A stretch of DNA of 64,000 nucleotides from an uncultured Christensenella sp. (lineage in GTDB: Bacteria > Bacillota > Clostridia > Christensenellales > Pumilibacteraceae). The stretch spans positions 174,986 to 238,985 of the forward strand of contig CAJTTD010000002.1 in NCBI GenBank assembly GCA_910579205.1, in the 5' to 3' direction. Within the stretch, counting starts at the first letter, position 1; every line of letters starts with the position of its first letter. The notes beneath the pieces are model-generated. The model worked only from the letters and a program-made list of their open reading frames with translations. It searched no databases and was not told the DNA's origin. A program made the position numbers and the translations under genes. Positions 24,536 through 32,357 of this stretch are shown here, piece after piece.

Positions 24536-27500
24536 ATGTATAAGAAGGTTACACAGTACGATCCCGTTCGTCTCGAGCAAGACGTAATAGAGTTTTGGAA
24601 AGAAAACGACGTTTTCAATAACAGTATAGAAAACCGCAAGGACGGAGAAGAATTTTCGTTCTACGACGGACCGCCCACTGCAAACGGCAAGCCGCACGTC
24701 GGGCATGTTTTGACGCGCACGATGAAGGATATTATACCGCGTTACCATACGATGAAGGGCAAGCACGTTTTGAGAAAAGCGGGCTGGGATACCCACGGAC
24801 TGCCCGTCGAGCTGGAAGTGGAAAAATCGCTTAATATCGACGGCAAACAAGATATAGAAAAGTACGGCGTGCAGCCTTTTATAGAAAAGTGCAAGCAGAG
24901 CGTTTGGAAGTACAAGTCGGAATGGGAGAGGATGTCCGAGCGCGTCGGGTATTGGGCGGATATGGACAAGCCCTATGTTACTTACGACGACAATTACATC
25001 GAATCGGTGTGGTGGTCGCTCAAACAGATATTCGACCGCGGACTTATTTACAAAGGACATAAGATAGTTCCGTACTGCCCGCGCTGCGGCACTGCGCTTT
25101 CTTCTCACGAAGTGGCGCAAGGTTACAAGGACGTTACCGAGCGCACAGCCGTTGTCGCTTTTGCTTCGGACTTCGGCGGCGGCTGCAAGTTTTTGGCATG
25201 GACGACTACGCCGTGGACGCTGCCGAGCAACGTCGCGCTGTGCGTAAACCCGCAGTACGACTACGTAATGATAGAGACAGGCGGCGAAAGATATATACTT
25301 GCGAAAGAACTTGTAAGCAAGCATTTTGAAAACTACTCGGTGCTGCAAACGTACAAAGGCAAAGACCTCGTCGGCGCGCACTACGCGCCGCTGTATAAAA
25401 CTTACGACGGCGATCTCGACTGTTACCGCGTTGTGTCGGACGGATACGTAACGCTTACCGACGGAACGGGTATTGTTCATATAGCTCCGGCGTTCGGCGA
25501 GGACGACGCGCGTGTCGGCAATGCGTATAAACTGCCTTTCGTGCAAACCATAGACGAGCGCGGACGGTTTACCGAACCGCAGCCGTTTGTGGGTAAATTC
25601 TGCAAAGACGCGGACAAAGACATAATAGCCGATCTCAAGTCGCGCGGTCTTTTGATATCCGCGCCCAAATATACGCACAGTTATCCGTTCTGTTGGCGGT
25701 GCAACACGCCGCTATTGTACTACGCGCGTTCTTCGTGGTTTATCAAAACCACTGCGGTAAAGGACGAACTTATAAAAAACAACGCTTCCGTAAATTGGTA
25801 TCCTTCTTCCATAGGTACGGGAAGAATGGGCAACTTTTTGGAAAACGTCATCGACTGGGGATTGTCGCGCGATAGGTATTGGGGAACTCCGCTGCCTATT
25901 TGGGTGTGCGACAAATGCGGCAAAACGGAGGCGATAGGCAGTAAAGCCGAACTCAAAGAAAAGTGCGGCATACACGGCGAAGTGGAACTCCATAAACCGT
26001 ATGTGGACGGCGCGACTTATAAATGTTCGTGCGGCGGCACTATGAAGAGAACGCCAGAAGTGATAGACTGTTGGTACGATTCGGGCTCTATGCCGTTTGC
26101 GCAGTATCACTATCCGTTCGAGAATAAGGACGTGTTCGAAAAGACGTTCCCCGCCGATTTCATATCCGAAGCGGTGGATCAAACGCGCGGCTGGTTTTAT
26201 ACTCTTCTCGTAATATCGACGCTGCTGTTCAAGCGCGCGCCGTTTAAAAACTGTCTCGTGCTCGGGCATGTAACGGACGAGCAGGGCAGAAAACAGTCCA
26301 AGCATTTGGGCAACGTAGTAGACCCGTGGTCGGTACTCGACGTAACGGGCGCGGACGCGGTAAGATGGTATTACTACACCAATTCCGCACCCTATCTTCC
26401 GTCGCGGTTTTATATGAAAGCCGTTTCCGAATCGCAGAACAAGTATTTGGGAACGCTGTACAATACGTATTCGTTCTATGTCATGTACGCGGACATAGAT
26501 AATTTCGACCCGACATCGGTAGACCCCGCGCATGTCAAATATTCGCTCATGGACAGATGGCTGTTGAGCGAACTCAACGCGCTCGTGAAAAAAGTGGACG
26601 AAGATCTCGGCTCGTACAAACTGTACGAATCGGCGCGCGCCATAGGCGAATTTACCGATATGCTGTCCAACTGGTACGTGCGCCGCTCGCGCGAACGGTT
26701 TTGGAGCGGCGGTATGGGAGACGACAAGACTGCGGCGTTTTACACGCTGTTTACCGCGCTCGATACCGTGTGCAAGCTCACCGCGCCGTACACTCCGTTC
26801 GTTGCGGAAGAGATCTATCAAAACATCGTGCGCTCGGTCGACAAGGCTGCACCCATATCGGTGCATATGTGCGATTTCCCTGCGCCGATCGAAAAACTTA
26901 TAGACGTCAAGCTTTCTCAAGACATGGCGCGAGTGATAAAAGCCGCCGAGCTGGGACGGGCGGCGCGCAATAAGAGCGGCATCAAAAACCGTCAGACTCT
27001 CGGCAAAGCCATCGTTTCGGGCGGTTTCCCGCAAGAATATTCGTATATTCTCGCAGACGAACTCAACGTAAAAGAAATAGCGGAAGGCGGCGCGGGCGAA
27101 CTGACGGGGTACGACGTAAAGCCGCAGCTCAAGACTGTAGGTCCCAAGTACGGTAAGCTCGTGGGCGCGATACGCGCGCACCTATCGGAAAACGGCGACG
27201 TTGCGGCGCGGACTGCGCTCGGCGGCGGCGTGTACTCGTTTACTGCGGACGGCGCGGCAATAGAACTCACCAAGGACGATATGCTTATAACGACGCGCGC
27301 TGCGGAAGGGTATTCGGTCGAAAGCGACGACACCATGACGGTCGCGCTCGATACGACGTTGACCGACGAACTGCTCATGGAAGGTTGCGCGCGCGAGATA
27401 ATTTCCAAAGTGCAGACGATGCGCAAGACGTGCGGTTTTGCCGTTACCGACAGAATAACGCTGTACTACGACGGCGACGCGTTTATAAACTCCGTGTTCG

Positions 27501-27637
27501 TCGAGCACGGCGAGCGCATAGCCAAAGTAACGCTTGCGCTTTCCGTAGTGAACGGAACAAGCGGCGCGCAAGCCGCGGCGGAAAAAGCCGATATCAACGG
27601 ACACGACACTATGTTTGCCGTTGTACTCGCTAAATAA
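24536..27637 (+). CDS. ileS: Isoleucyl-tRNA synthetase (long, IleS2-like type)
   Basis: 1033 residues, the length of the long type. The class I HIGH motif is HVGH (in GKPHVGHVLTR), the CP1 editing domain includes TTPWTLPSN, DGTGIVHIAPAFGEDD and WDTHGLPVELEVEK, and the KMSKS loop is KQSKHLGN, an unusual variant. Two zinc-like cysteine clusters (YCPRCG; CDKCG...CSCGG) are visible. The type shares features with mupirocin-resistant IleRS, but this is inference. It is in an operon with the PAQR protein, with no T-box in the leader. Confidence 0.95.
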   Translation: MYKKVTQYDPVRLEQDVIEFWKENDVFNNSIENRKDGEEFSFYDGPPTANGKPHVGHVLTRTMKDIIPRYHTMKGKHVLRKAGWDTHGLPVELEVEKSLNIDGKQDIEKYGVQPFIEKCKQSVWKYKSEWERMSERVGYWADMDKPYVTYDDNYIESVWWSLKQIFDRGLIYKGHKIVPYCPRCGTALSSHEVAQGYKDVTERTAVVAFASDFGGGCKFLAWTTTPWTLPSNVALCVNPQYDYVMIETGGERYILAKELVSKHFENYSVLQTYKGKDLVGAHYAPLYKTYDGDLDCYRVVSDGYVTLTDGTGIVHIAPAFGEDDARVGNAYKLPFVQTIDERGRFTEPQPFVGKFCKDADKDIIADLKSRGLLISAPKYTHSYPFCWRCNTPLLYYARSSWFIKTTAVKDELIKNNASVNWYPSSIGTGRMGNFLENVIDWGLSRDRYWGTPLPIWVCDKCGKTEAIGSKAELKEKCGIHGEVELHKPYVDGATYKCSCGGTMKRTPEVIDCWYDSGSMPFAQYHYPFENKDVFEKTFPADFISEAVDQTRGWFYTLLVISTLLFKRAPFKNCLVLGHVTDEQGRKQSKHLGNVVDPWSVLDVTGADAVRWYYYTNSAPYLPSRFYMKAVSESQNKYLGTLYNTYSFYVMYADIDNFDPTSVDPAHVKYSLMDRWLLSELNALVKKVDEDLGSYKLYESARAIGEFTDMLSNWYVRRSRERFWSGGMGDDKTAAFYTLFTALDTVCKLTAPYTPFVAEEIYQNIVRSVDKAAPISVHMCDFPAPIEKLIDVKLSQDMARVIKAAELGRAARNKSGIKNRQTLGKAIVSGGFPQEYSYILADELNVKEIAEGGAGELTGYDVKPQLKTVGPKYGKLVGAIRAHLSENGDVAARTALGGGVYSFTADGAAIELTKDDMLITTRAAEGYSVESDDTMTVALDTTLTDELLMEGCAREIISKVQTMRKTCGFAVTDRITLYYDGDAFINSVFVEHGERIAKVTLALSVVNGTSGAQAAAEKADINGHDTMFAVVLAK

Positions 27638-27648
27638 CGGCGGCGGTT

Positions 27649-28503
27649 ATGTTGGCACCCGATTGGATAGATTATAAAATTCTCGGCACGGGCGACGGGC
27701 TTAAGCTGGAGCGTTGGAAGGACGTGGTACTGCTGCGTCCCGATCCGCAAGCTATCTGGCGCGCGACCGTAGATTATTCGTCGTTTGACTGCCATGCGCG
27801 GTACGAGCGCGACCGCTCGGGCGGCGGGAAGTGGATCGTATACAAAAAGTTTCCCGACGAGTGGAAAATCAGTTGGCGCGATCTTAAGTTCACGGTAAAG
27901 CCGACGGGATTCAAGCATACGGGCTTGTTCCCCGAGCAAGCGGTCAACTGGGACAAGCTGTCGCGCATAGTGTCAGAGCAGTCGGAAAAGGGCAATAAAG
28001 TGCGCATTCTCAATCTGTTCGCATACACCGGCGCTTCGACGGCGGCGCTTGCTAAGAGCGGCGCGCACGTAACGCACGTCGATTCGGCTAAGGGCATGGT
28101 GGACAGAGCAATGCAAAACTGCAAGCTCAACGGAGTAAACGAACGCGATCTCAGATTCATAATAGACGATTGCAAAAAGTTCGTCATGCGCGAGATAAAG
28201 CGCGGCAAAACTTACAATGCCGTCGTAATGGATCCGCCGAGTTACGGTAGGGGCGCTAACGGCGAGGTGTGGAAGATGGAGGATGATATTTACGGACTTG
28301 TGGATCTGTGCAAAAACGTCCTTCAAGACCCGATATTCTTTTTGATAAACAGTTACACGACCGGACTTCAACCGCAGACCATATCCAACATACTCTCGCT
28401 GACCATGCCTAAGGGCAGCGTTGAGGGGTACGAGGTGTGTTTGCCGACCGAATGTGAAATTGCGCTGCCGTGCGGCTGCAGCGGATTATGGAGGTGCCAA
28501 TGA
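27649..28503 (+). CDS. SAM-dependent methyltransferase, RlmI/RlmK-like
   Basis: 284 residues. A beta-hairpin N-terminal region (residues 1-70) precedes a Rossmann class I methyltransferase: SAM motif I LNLFAYTGAST, VDSAKGMVDRAMQN, and motif IV MDPPSYGRG. The F-A-Y-T-G-A and DPPS motifs are typical of RlmI-type 23S rRNA cytosine-C5 methyltransferases; the usual N-terminal PUA domain is missing. It starts 11 bases after ileS, and its stop overlaps the start of the pseudouridine synthase (ATGA), so both probably modify rRNA. Confidence 0.85.
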   Translation: MLAPDWIDYKILGTGDGLKLERWKDVVLLRPDPQAIWRATVDYSSFDCHARYERDRSGGGKWIVYKKFPDEWKISWRDLKFTVKPTGFKHTGLFPEQAVNWDKLSRIVSEQSEKGNKVRILNLFAYTGASTAALAKSGAHVTHVDSAKGMVDRAMQNCKLNGVNERDLRFIIDDCKKFVMREIKRGKTYNAVVMDPPSYGRGANGEVWKMEDDIYGLVDLCKNVLQDPIFFLINSYTTGLQPQTISNILSLTMPKGSVEGYEVCLPTECEIALPCGCSGLWRCQ

Positions 28504-29597
28504 CGACAGACGGCAACGACGATAAACACAAGACGGGCGACCGCAGAGATCGCGACAAAGTTTTTACGGGCGGGAACAACGACGGAAAACGTTATCGTAA
28601 AGATTTCAAGCGCGACGGCGGAAACCGATACGGCGGCAAGCGCGACGGTTACGACGAGCGCCGCGGCGGAAAAAAATTCGGTAATAACGGCGAGCGGAAT
28701 AACGGCGGATGGCGCAAGGGGCGGTTTGCGGGCAAGCCGCGCGGTGATGATAATGCAAGCTCGTCCGAAAACGATACGCCGCCCGCGCCCGAAAAAACGA
28801 CCAAGATAAAACTGCGTTTAGACGTAAAGGACGTAGTGCGCAATAAGCCGAACGAGTGTGCGGAACAGACGGACGACGGCATAACGATATTGTTTGAGGA
28901 CAATCATATACTCGTAGCCGTAAAGCCGCAAAATATTCCCACTCAAGCCGATTCGAGCGGCGATCTCGACTTCTTGTCTATGCTTAAGCAGTACCTCGTA
29001 AAAAAGTACGAAAAGCCGGGCGAGGCGTATTTGGGACTGTTGCACAGGCTCGACCGTCCGACGGGCGGGGTAATGATCTTTGCCAAAACAAGTAAAGCCG
29101 CGTCAAGGCTGTCCGAGCAGATACGCGGCGGGGACTTTGAAAAGAGCTATGCCGCTGCCGTGTCGGGCAAGCCCAACCGCAACGGACTGATAGAACATTA
29201 TTTATTCAAAGACACGCAAAGCAATATCGTATCGGTCGTTCCGTCTACGCTCGAAGGCGCTAAAAAGGCGCAGTCCGAAGTTAAGACAATGGAAGAAAAA
29301 GACGGTATGTCGCTTTTGTCGGTAAAGCTCATAACGGGCAGAACGCACCAAGCGCGCGTGCAGCTCAAGGCGCTCGGCTCGCCCATAGTAGGCGATACCA
29401 AGTACGCGGGCGACAAACTGAGGCCGTCGCCGCATTTGGCGCTGTGGGCGTACAAACTCGTATTTATACATCCAGTGAGCGGAGACGTAATGACTTTTGT
29501 CGCCGCGCCGCCGCAAGAATTTCCGTGGACGGAGTTCGGAACGGACGCGCTGATAGACTTTGTAAAACCCATAGACCGCGATCATTATCGCAAATAA
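28500..29597 (+). CDS. RluA/RluD-family pseudouridine synthase with a basic Arg/Gly-rich extension
   Basis: 365 residues from the ATG at 28500, which has RBS GGAGGTG. The first 90 residues are disordered and rich in Arg, Gly, Asn and Lys; the catalytic domain follows (ILFEDNHILVAVKPQN; HRLDRPTGGVMIFAKT with the catalytic Asp in RLDR; LITGRTHQARVQL; GDTKYAG). It converts uridines in rRNA or tRNA; the target cannot be assigned. No S4 domain. It is coupled to the methyltransferase upstream. Confidence 0.92.
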   Translation: MTTDGNDDKHKTGDRRDRDKVFTGGNNDGKRYRKDFKRDGGNRYGGKRDGYDERRGGKKFGNNGERNNGGWRKGRFAGKPRGDDNASSSENDTPPAPEKTTKIKLRLDVKDVVRNKPNECAEQTDDGITILFEDNHILVAVKPQNIPTQADSSGDLDFLSMLKQYLVKKYEKPGEAYLGLLHRLDRPTGGVMIFAKTSKAASRLSEQIRGGDFEKSYAAAVSGKPNRNGLIEHYLFKDTQSNIVSVVPSTLEGAKKAQSEVKTMEEKDGMSLLSVKLITGRTHQARVQLKALGSPIVGDTKYAGDKLRPSPHLALWAYKLVFIHPVSGDVMTFVAAPPQEFPWTEFGTDALIDFVKPIDRDHYRK

Positions 29598-29631
29598 AAT
29601 CTCGATCAAGATAAAATCAAGGAGTTGAACT

Positions 29632-31062
29632 ATGTTAGACCAAGAAATTTCCAATCTTATAGCATATGCCGAAACGCATTTAATGATGGACGAGCTGGAC
29701 GGCGCGCAAGCCGTGGGGCGTATATGCTCTCTTCTCAAGCTCGACGGCGTTTCGCCTACGGACACCGATCTTGCGGAGATAGAGTCCGCGCCGTCGCCCA
29801 ACAAACTGCTCGCGCCCGTGCTTGCGTATGCCGTTGAACACGGTATATGCGCCGAGGACGGCGTTGCTGCGCTCAAAGCGGAAATAATGGACGCGCTCAT
29901 GCTGCGCCCGTCCGAACTTAACGATCTGTTTGCCGACACGTACGCAGTGAACAAGCAAAAGGCGTTCGATTGGCTGTTCGATTACAGCGTCAAAGACGGC
30001 TATGTCGATCTCGAACAGTGCGCCAAAAACGATCGCTGGGAAGCAAAAGAGCTTAAGAGCAAGATCGAGATAGTTATAAACCTCATGCCCGAAGCTAAGA
30101 CGGGCGAATATCCCAAGTGCCCGTTGTGCAAGGAAAACGTAGGGTTCGGCGACCGCGCCAATATGCGCGTCGTGTCTTGCGATATCGGCGGGGAAGAATG
30201 GTTCTTCAATTACTCGCGCCATCAATATTTCGATAAGCACGGCGTGCTTGTAAACGGCGAGCATGTTCCCATGCAAAGCGGCAAAGTCGTGCTCGAAAAG
30301 CTTGCGCGCGCCGCCGACTTTATTGGCGCTGACGGTTTTGTGGGCGTAAACGCCGTAGCGGAAAACAGCGGTGCAAAAATTACTTCGCACGAGCATTTTC
30401 AAACGGGCTTCCGTTCCACGCCCATGCTCAAGGCGGGCGTTAAGGCAAAACTTAAATCGCGCGAATATCCGTACCTTGACATGAGCGTGCGCGATTGGTA
30501 CAATACGGTCATCAGCTTTTCCCATTCGAGCTTGGAAAAGACGACTGAGTTTGCCGATAAACTCATCACCGCTTGGAAGAACTATTCGGACGAGCGCATA
30601 GAAAACGACGGAACGAAAAACTTCTGTAACGTGATAGTGTCAAAAGCCAACGGTAAGTATTGTTTCGACATCATACTCCGTTCCAACGCCGTTAAAAAAG
30701 CAAAGACGTCGCCCGAATACGGCGAGATAAAAGCCGATGCGCTGTCCCTTACCGATATGCTCGGATATTTCGTATTGCCCAACAAACTGTCAGAACAGCT
30801 CAAACAAGTGCAGTTGTATCTCGACGGGTCGTTGCCCTTCGACGAAAAGGCGCTTTCGCCCGAAATGAAACCGTTTGCCAAGATGATAGCGCGCATGCTC
30901 AAAGAGCAGGGCGGCACGGTGAGCAAGCTGGAGGCAAAGCTCAACGTCCACGACGAAGTGGACGCGGTATGCGAAAAGATACTCGCATCCACCGCGGTGT
31001 TCGACGGCGCGACGATACGTCCCTTCCTCGATGGTTTGGGCGTGGAAGTCGTGATAAAATAA
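29632..31062 (+). CDS. galT: UDP-glucose-hexose-1-phosphate uridylyltransferase, GalT2 type
   Basis: 476 residues, the size of the Firmicutes type 2 GalT. Family features: the N-terminal helical part, CPLCKENVGFGDR, YFDKHGVLVNGEHVPM, and SHEHFQTGFRSTPM, the type-specific His motif. It exchanges UMP between UDP-glucose and galactose-1-phosphate in the Leloir pathway. No galK or galE is nearby. RBS AAGGAG. It is the last gene before a strong bidirectional terminator and may belong to the ileS operon (34-base gap). Confidence 0.9.
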   Translation: MLDQEISNLIAYAETHLMMDELDGAQAVGRICSLLKLDGVSPTDTDLAEIESAPSPNKLLAPVLAYAVEHGICAEDGVAALKAEIMDALMLRPSELNDLFADTYAVNKQKAFDWLFDYSVKDGYVDLEQCAKNDRWEAKELKSKIEIVINLMPEAKTGEYPKCPLCKENVGFGDRANMRVVSCDIGGEEWFFNYSRHQYFDKHGVLVNGEHVPMQSGKVVLEKLARAADFIGADGFVGVNAVAENSGAKITSHEHFQTGFRSTPMLKAGVKAKLKSREYPYLDMSVRDWYNTVISFSHSSLEKTTEFADKLITAWKNYSDERIENDGTKNFCNVIVSKANGKYCFDIILRSNAVKKAKTSPEYGEIKADALSLTDMLGYFVLPNKLSEQLKQVQLYLDGSLPFDEKALSPEMKPFAKMIARMLKEQGGTVSKLEAKLNVHDEVDAVCEKILASTAVFDGATIRPFLDGLGVEVVIK

Positions 31063-31078
31063 CAGCATTGATATAAAT

Positions 31079-31110
31079 AAAAAGGGTCGATATTTCGATC
31101 CTTTTTATTT
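31079..31110. terminator. Bidirectional terminator between galT and the aldo/keto reductase
   Basis: AAAAAGGGTCGA pairs with TCGATCCTTTTT around a 4-base loop (about 31079-31090 with 31095-31106, one G-U pair). Confidence 0.9.
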
Positions 31111-31199
31111 TGCCGTGTTGCAGAGATAGCGATATAAAATTTTTGTAAATTCCGTATTGGGATAGAAAGCGACATGGCGTATGCCGCCGCTTTTGTATA

Positions 31200-32141
31200 T
31201 CAAGGAAGCTTGTGTCCCGCGGCAGTGTAGAGCTTGTACCATTCGTAATCGGTCATGGGCACGTCGCAGCAGTCCTTGTAATCTTTGAGCCGTTTGTCGA
31301 GCGTCGTTCCTATCACGGCTTGCATGTTTGCGGGGTGGTGCAGTATCCAGTTGACGGCGACGCTTTCCGCCGTGGTATTGTATTTTTGCGCAAGTCCGTC
31401 GAGCATGAAGGCGAGCGAAAAATACTTCTTGCGCGCGGTCTCGGTCGTGAAAGCGCCCGAATAAACAAAGCCCGTTTCGTCGGTGAACTTGCATTGCATA
31501 GTGCCGTAAGTTTGTATGGTCATGCCGTTCATTCGGCAGTATTCGAGCACGCCGCCGTCGCGGTCTATGCCGCTGTCCGTAACGGTGTTTACGTTCAGCC
31601 CGAAGTCTATGAGCGGGCATTGCGTTATGCTCGCTTGCAGTTGATCTACGTAAAGCTTTTGCTTGACGACAGATTGCAAGTAAGCCGTTTGCTGCGCCGA
31701 AAAATTACTGACGCCGAAAACGCGCACTTTGCCGCTGCGCTCCAACTCGTCGAAGGCGCGCGCTATTTCTTGGGGGCGCATGAGCGTATCGGGTCGATGC
31801 AAAAGAAGTACGTCAATATAGTCCGTTCCGAGACGGGCGAGCGAACCGTCTACGCTCTTTAGTATGTGATCGTAGCTAAGGTCGTACTGCTCGCTGCGAA
31901 TACCGCATTTGGTCTGCAGTACTATCTTTTTTCGCAGTTCGGGGCGTTTAGCCAAAACTGTGCCGAACAGTCGTTCGCAAGCCCCGCCGCCGTATATGTC
32001 GGCGTGGTCGAAAGTATTTATTCCTATATCGAGCGCGCAGTCTATAAGCCGCTCTATATCGGCGAGCGGTTTGTCGGCTATCCGCATACAGCCGAGAGCA
32101 AGTCTGCTCGAGCGTATTTCGCTTATATCGATGTATTTCAT
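31200..32141 (-). CDS. Aldo/keto reductase
   Basis: 313 residues from the ATG at 32141; longer in-frame forms would begin upstream of the predicted promoter start. TIM-barrel AKR features: the catalytic tetrad Asp (TFDHADIYGGG), Tyr in ADIYGG, Lys (VLQTKCGIR) and His (LLLHRPD), then FGVSNFSAQQ and the cofactor-binding end region AVIGTTLDKRL. Closest in layout to the YdhF/oxidoreductase subgroup. NADPH-dependent reduction of an unknown carbonyl. Monocistronic, minus strand, predicted leaderless. Confidence 0.92.
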   Translation of the reverse strand: MKYIDISEIRSSRLALGCMRIADKPLADIERLIDCALDIGINTFDHADIYGGGACERLFGTVLAKRPELRKKIVLQTKCGIRSEQYDLSYDHILKSVDGSLARLGTDYIDVLLLHRPDTLMRPQEIARAFDELERSGKVRVFGVSNFSAQQTAYLQSVVKQKLYVDQLQASITQCPLIDFGLNVNTVTDSGIDRDGGVLEYCRMNGMTIQTYGTMQCKFTDETGFVYSGAFTTETARKKYFSLAFMLDGLAQKYNTTAESVAVNWILHHPANMQAVIGTTLDKRLKDYKDCCDVPMTDYEWYKLYTAAGHKLP

Positions 32142-32147
32142 TGATAT

Positions 32148-32176
32148 ATAATAGCATATGATCGGCGCGAAATCAA
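32148..32176 (-). promoter_or_regulatory. Promoter of the aldo/keto reductase, predicted leaderless
   Basis: On the minus strand TTGATT (32176-32171), spacer 17, TATTAT (32153-32148); the ATG begins 7 bases after the -10 box. Confidence 0.7.
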
Positions 32177-32263
32177 TAGGTAGGTCAAAAATATATTTAT
32201 TTCGCAAACACGCAGTTTGTTGAAAACCTGTTTATTAGAGATCGCGTACTTATCTTTTAATGC

Positions 32264-32292
32264 TTGACAAACGCTTTTAAATAATGCATAAT
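32264..32292 (+). promoter_or_regulatory. Sigma-A promoter of adhE
   Basis: TTGACA 32264-32269, spacer 17, CATAAT 32287-32292; the leader is about 59 bases. No clear Rex operator was found. Confidence 0.8.
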
Positions 32293-32357
32293 ATTATTAA
32301 CTGTGAGAGTTCGGGTTTTAACGCATATCTTACAGTCATAACAAATTCGGAGGTTTT

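Noticed and set aside
25712..27181. Long minus-strand ORF opposite ileS (489 codons)
   Set aside because: Shadow of a certain gene; composition of its translation (many Arg, Tyr, Val, His) is typical of antisense frames here.
32220..32350. Rex operator or other redox site before adhE
   Set aside because: No TTGTTAA-N4-TTAACAA-like palindrome could be found; only loose matches.
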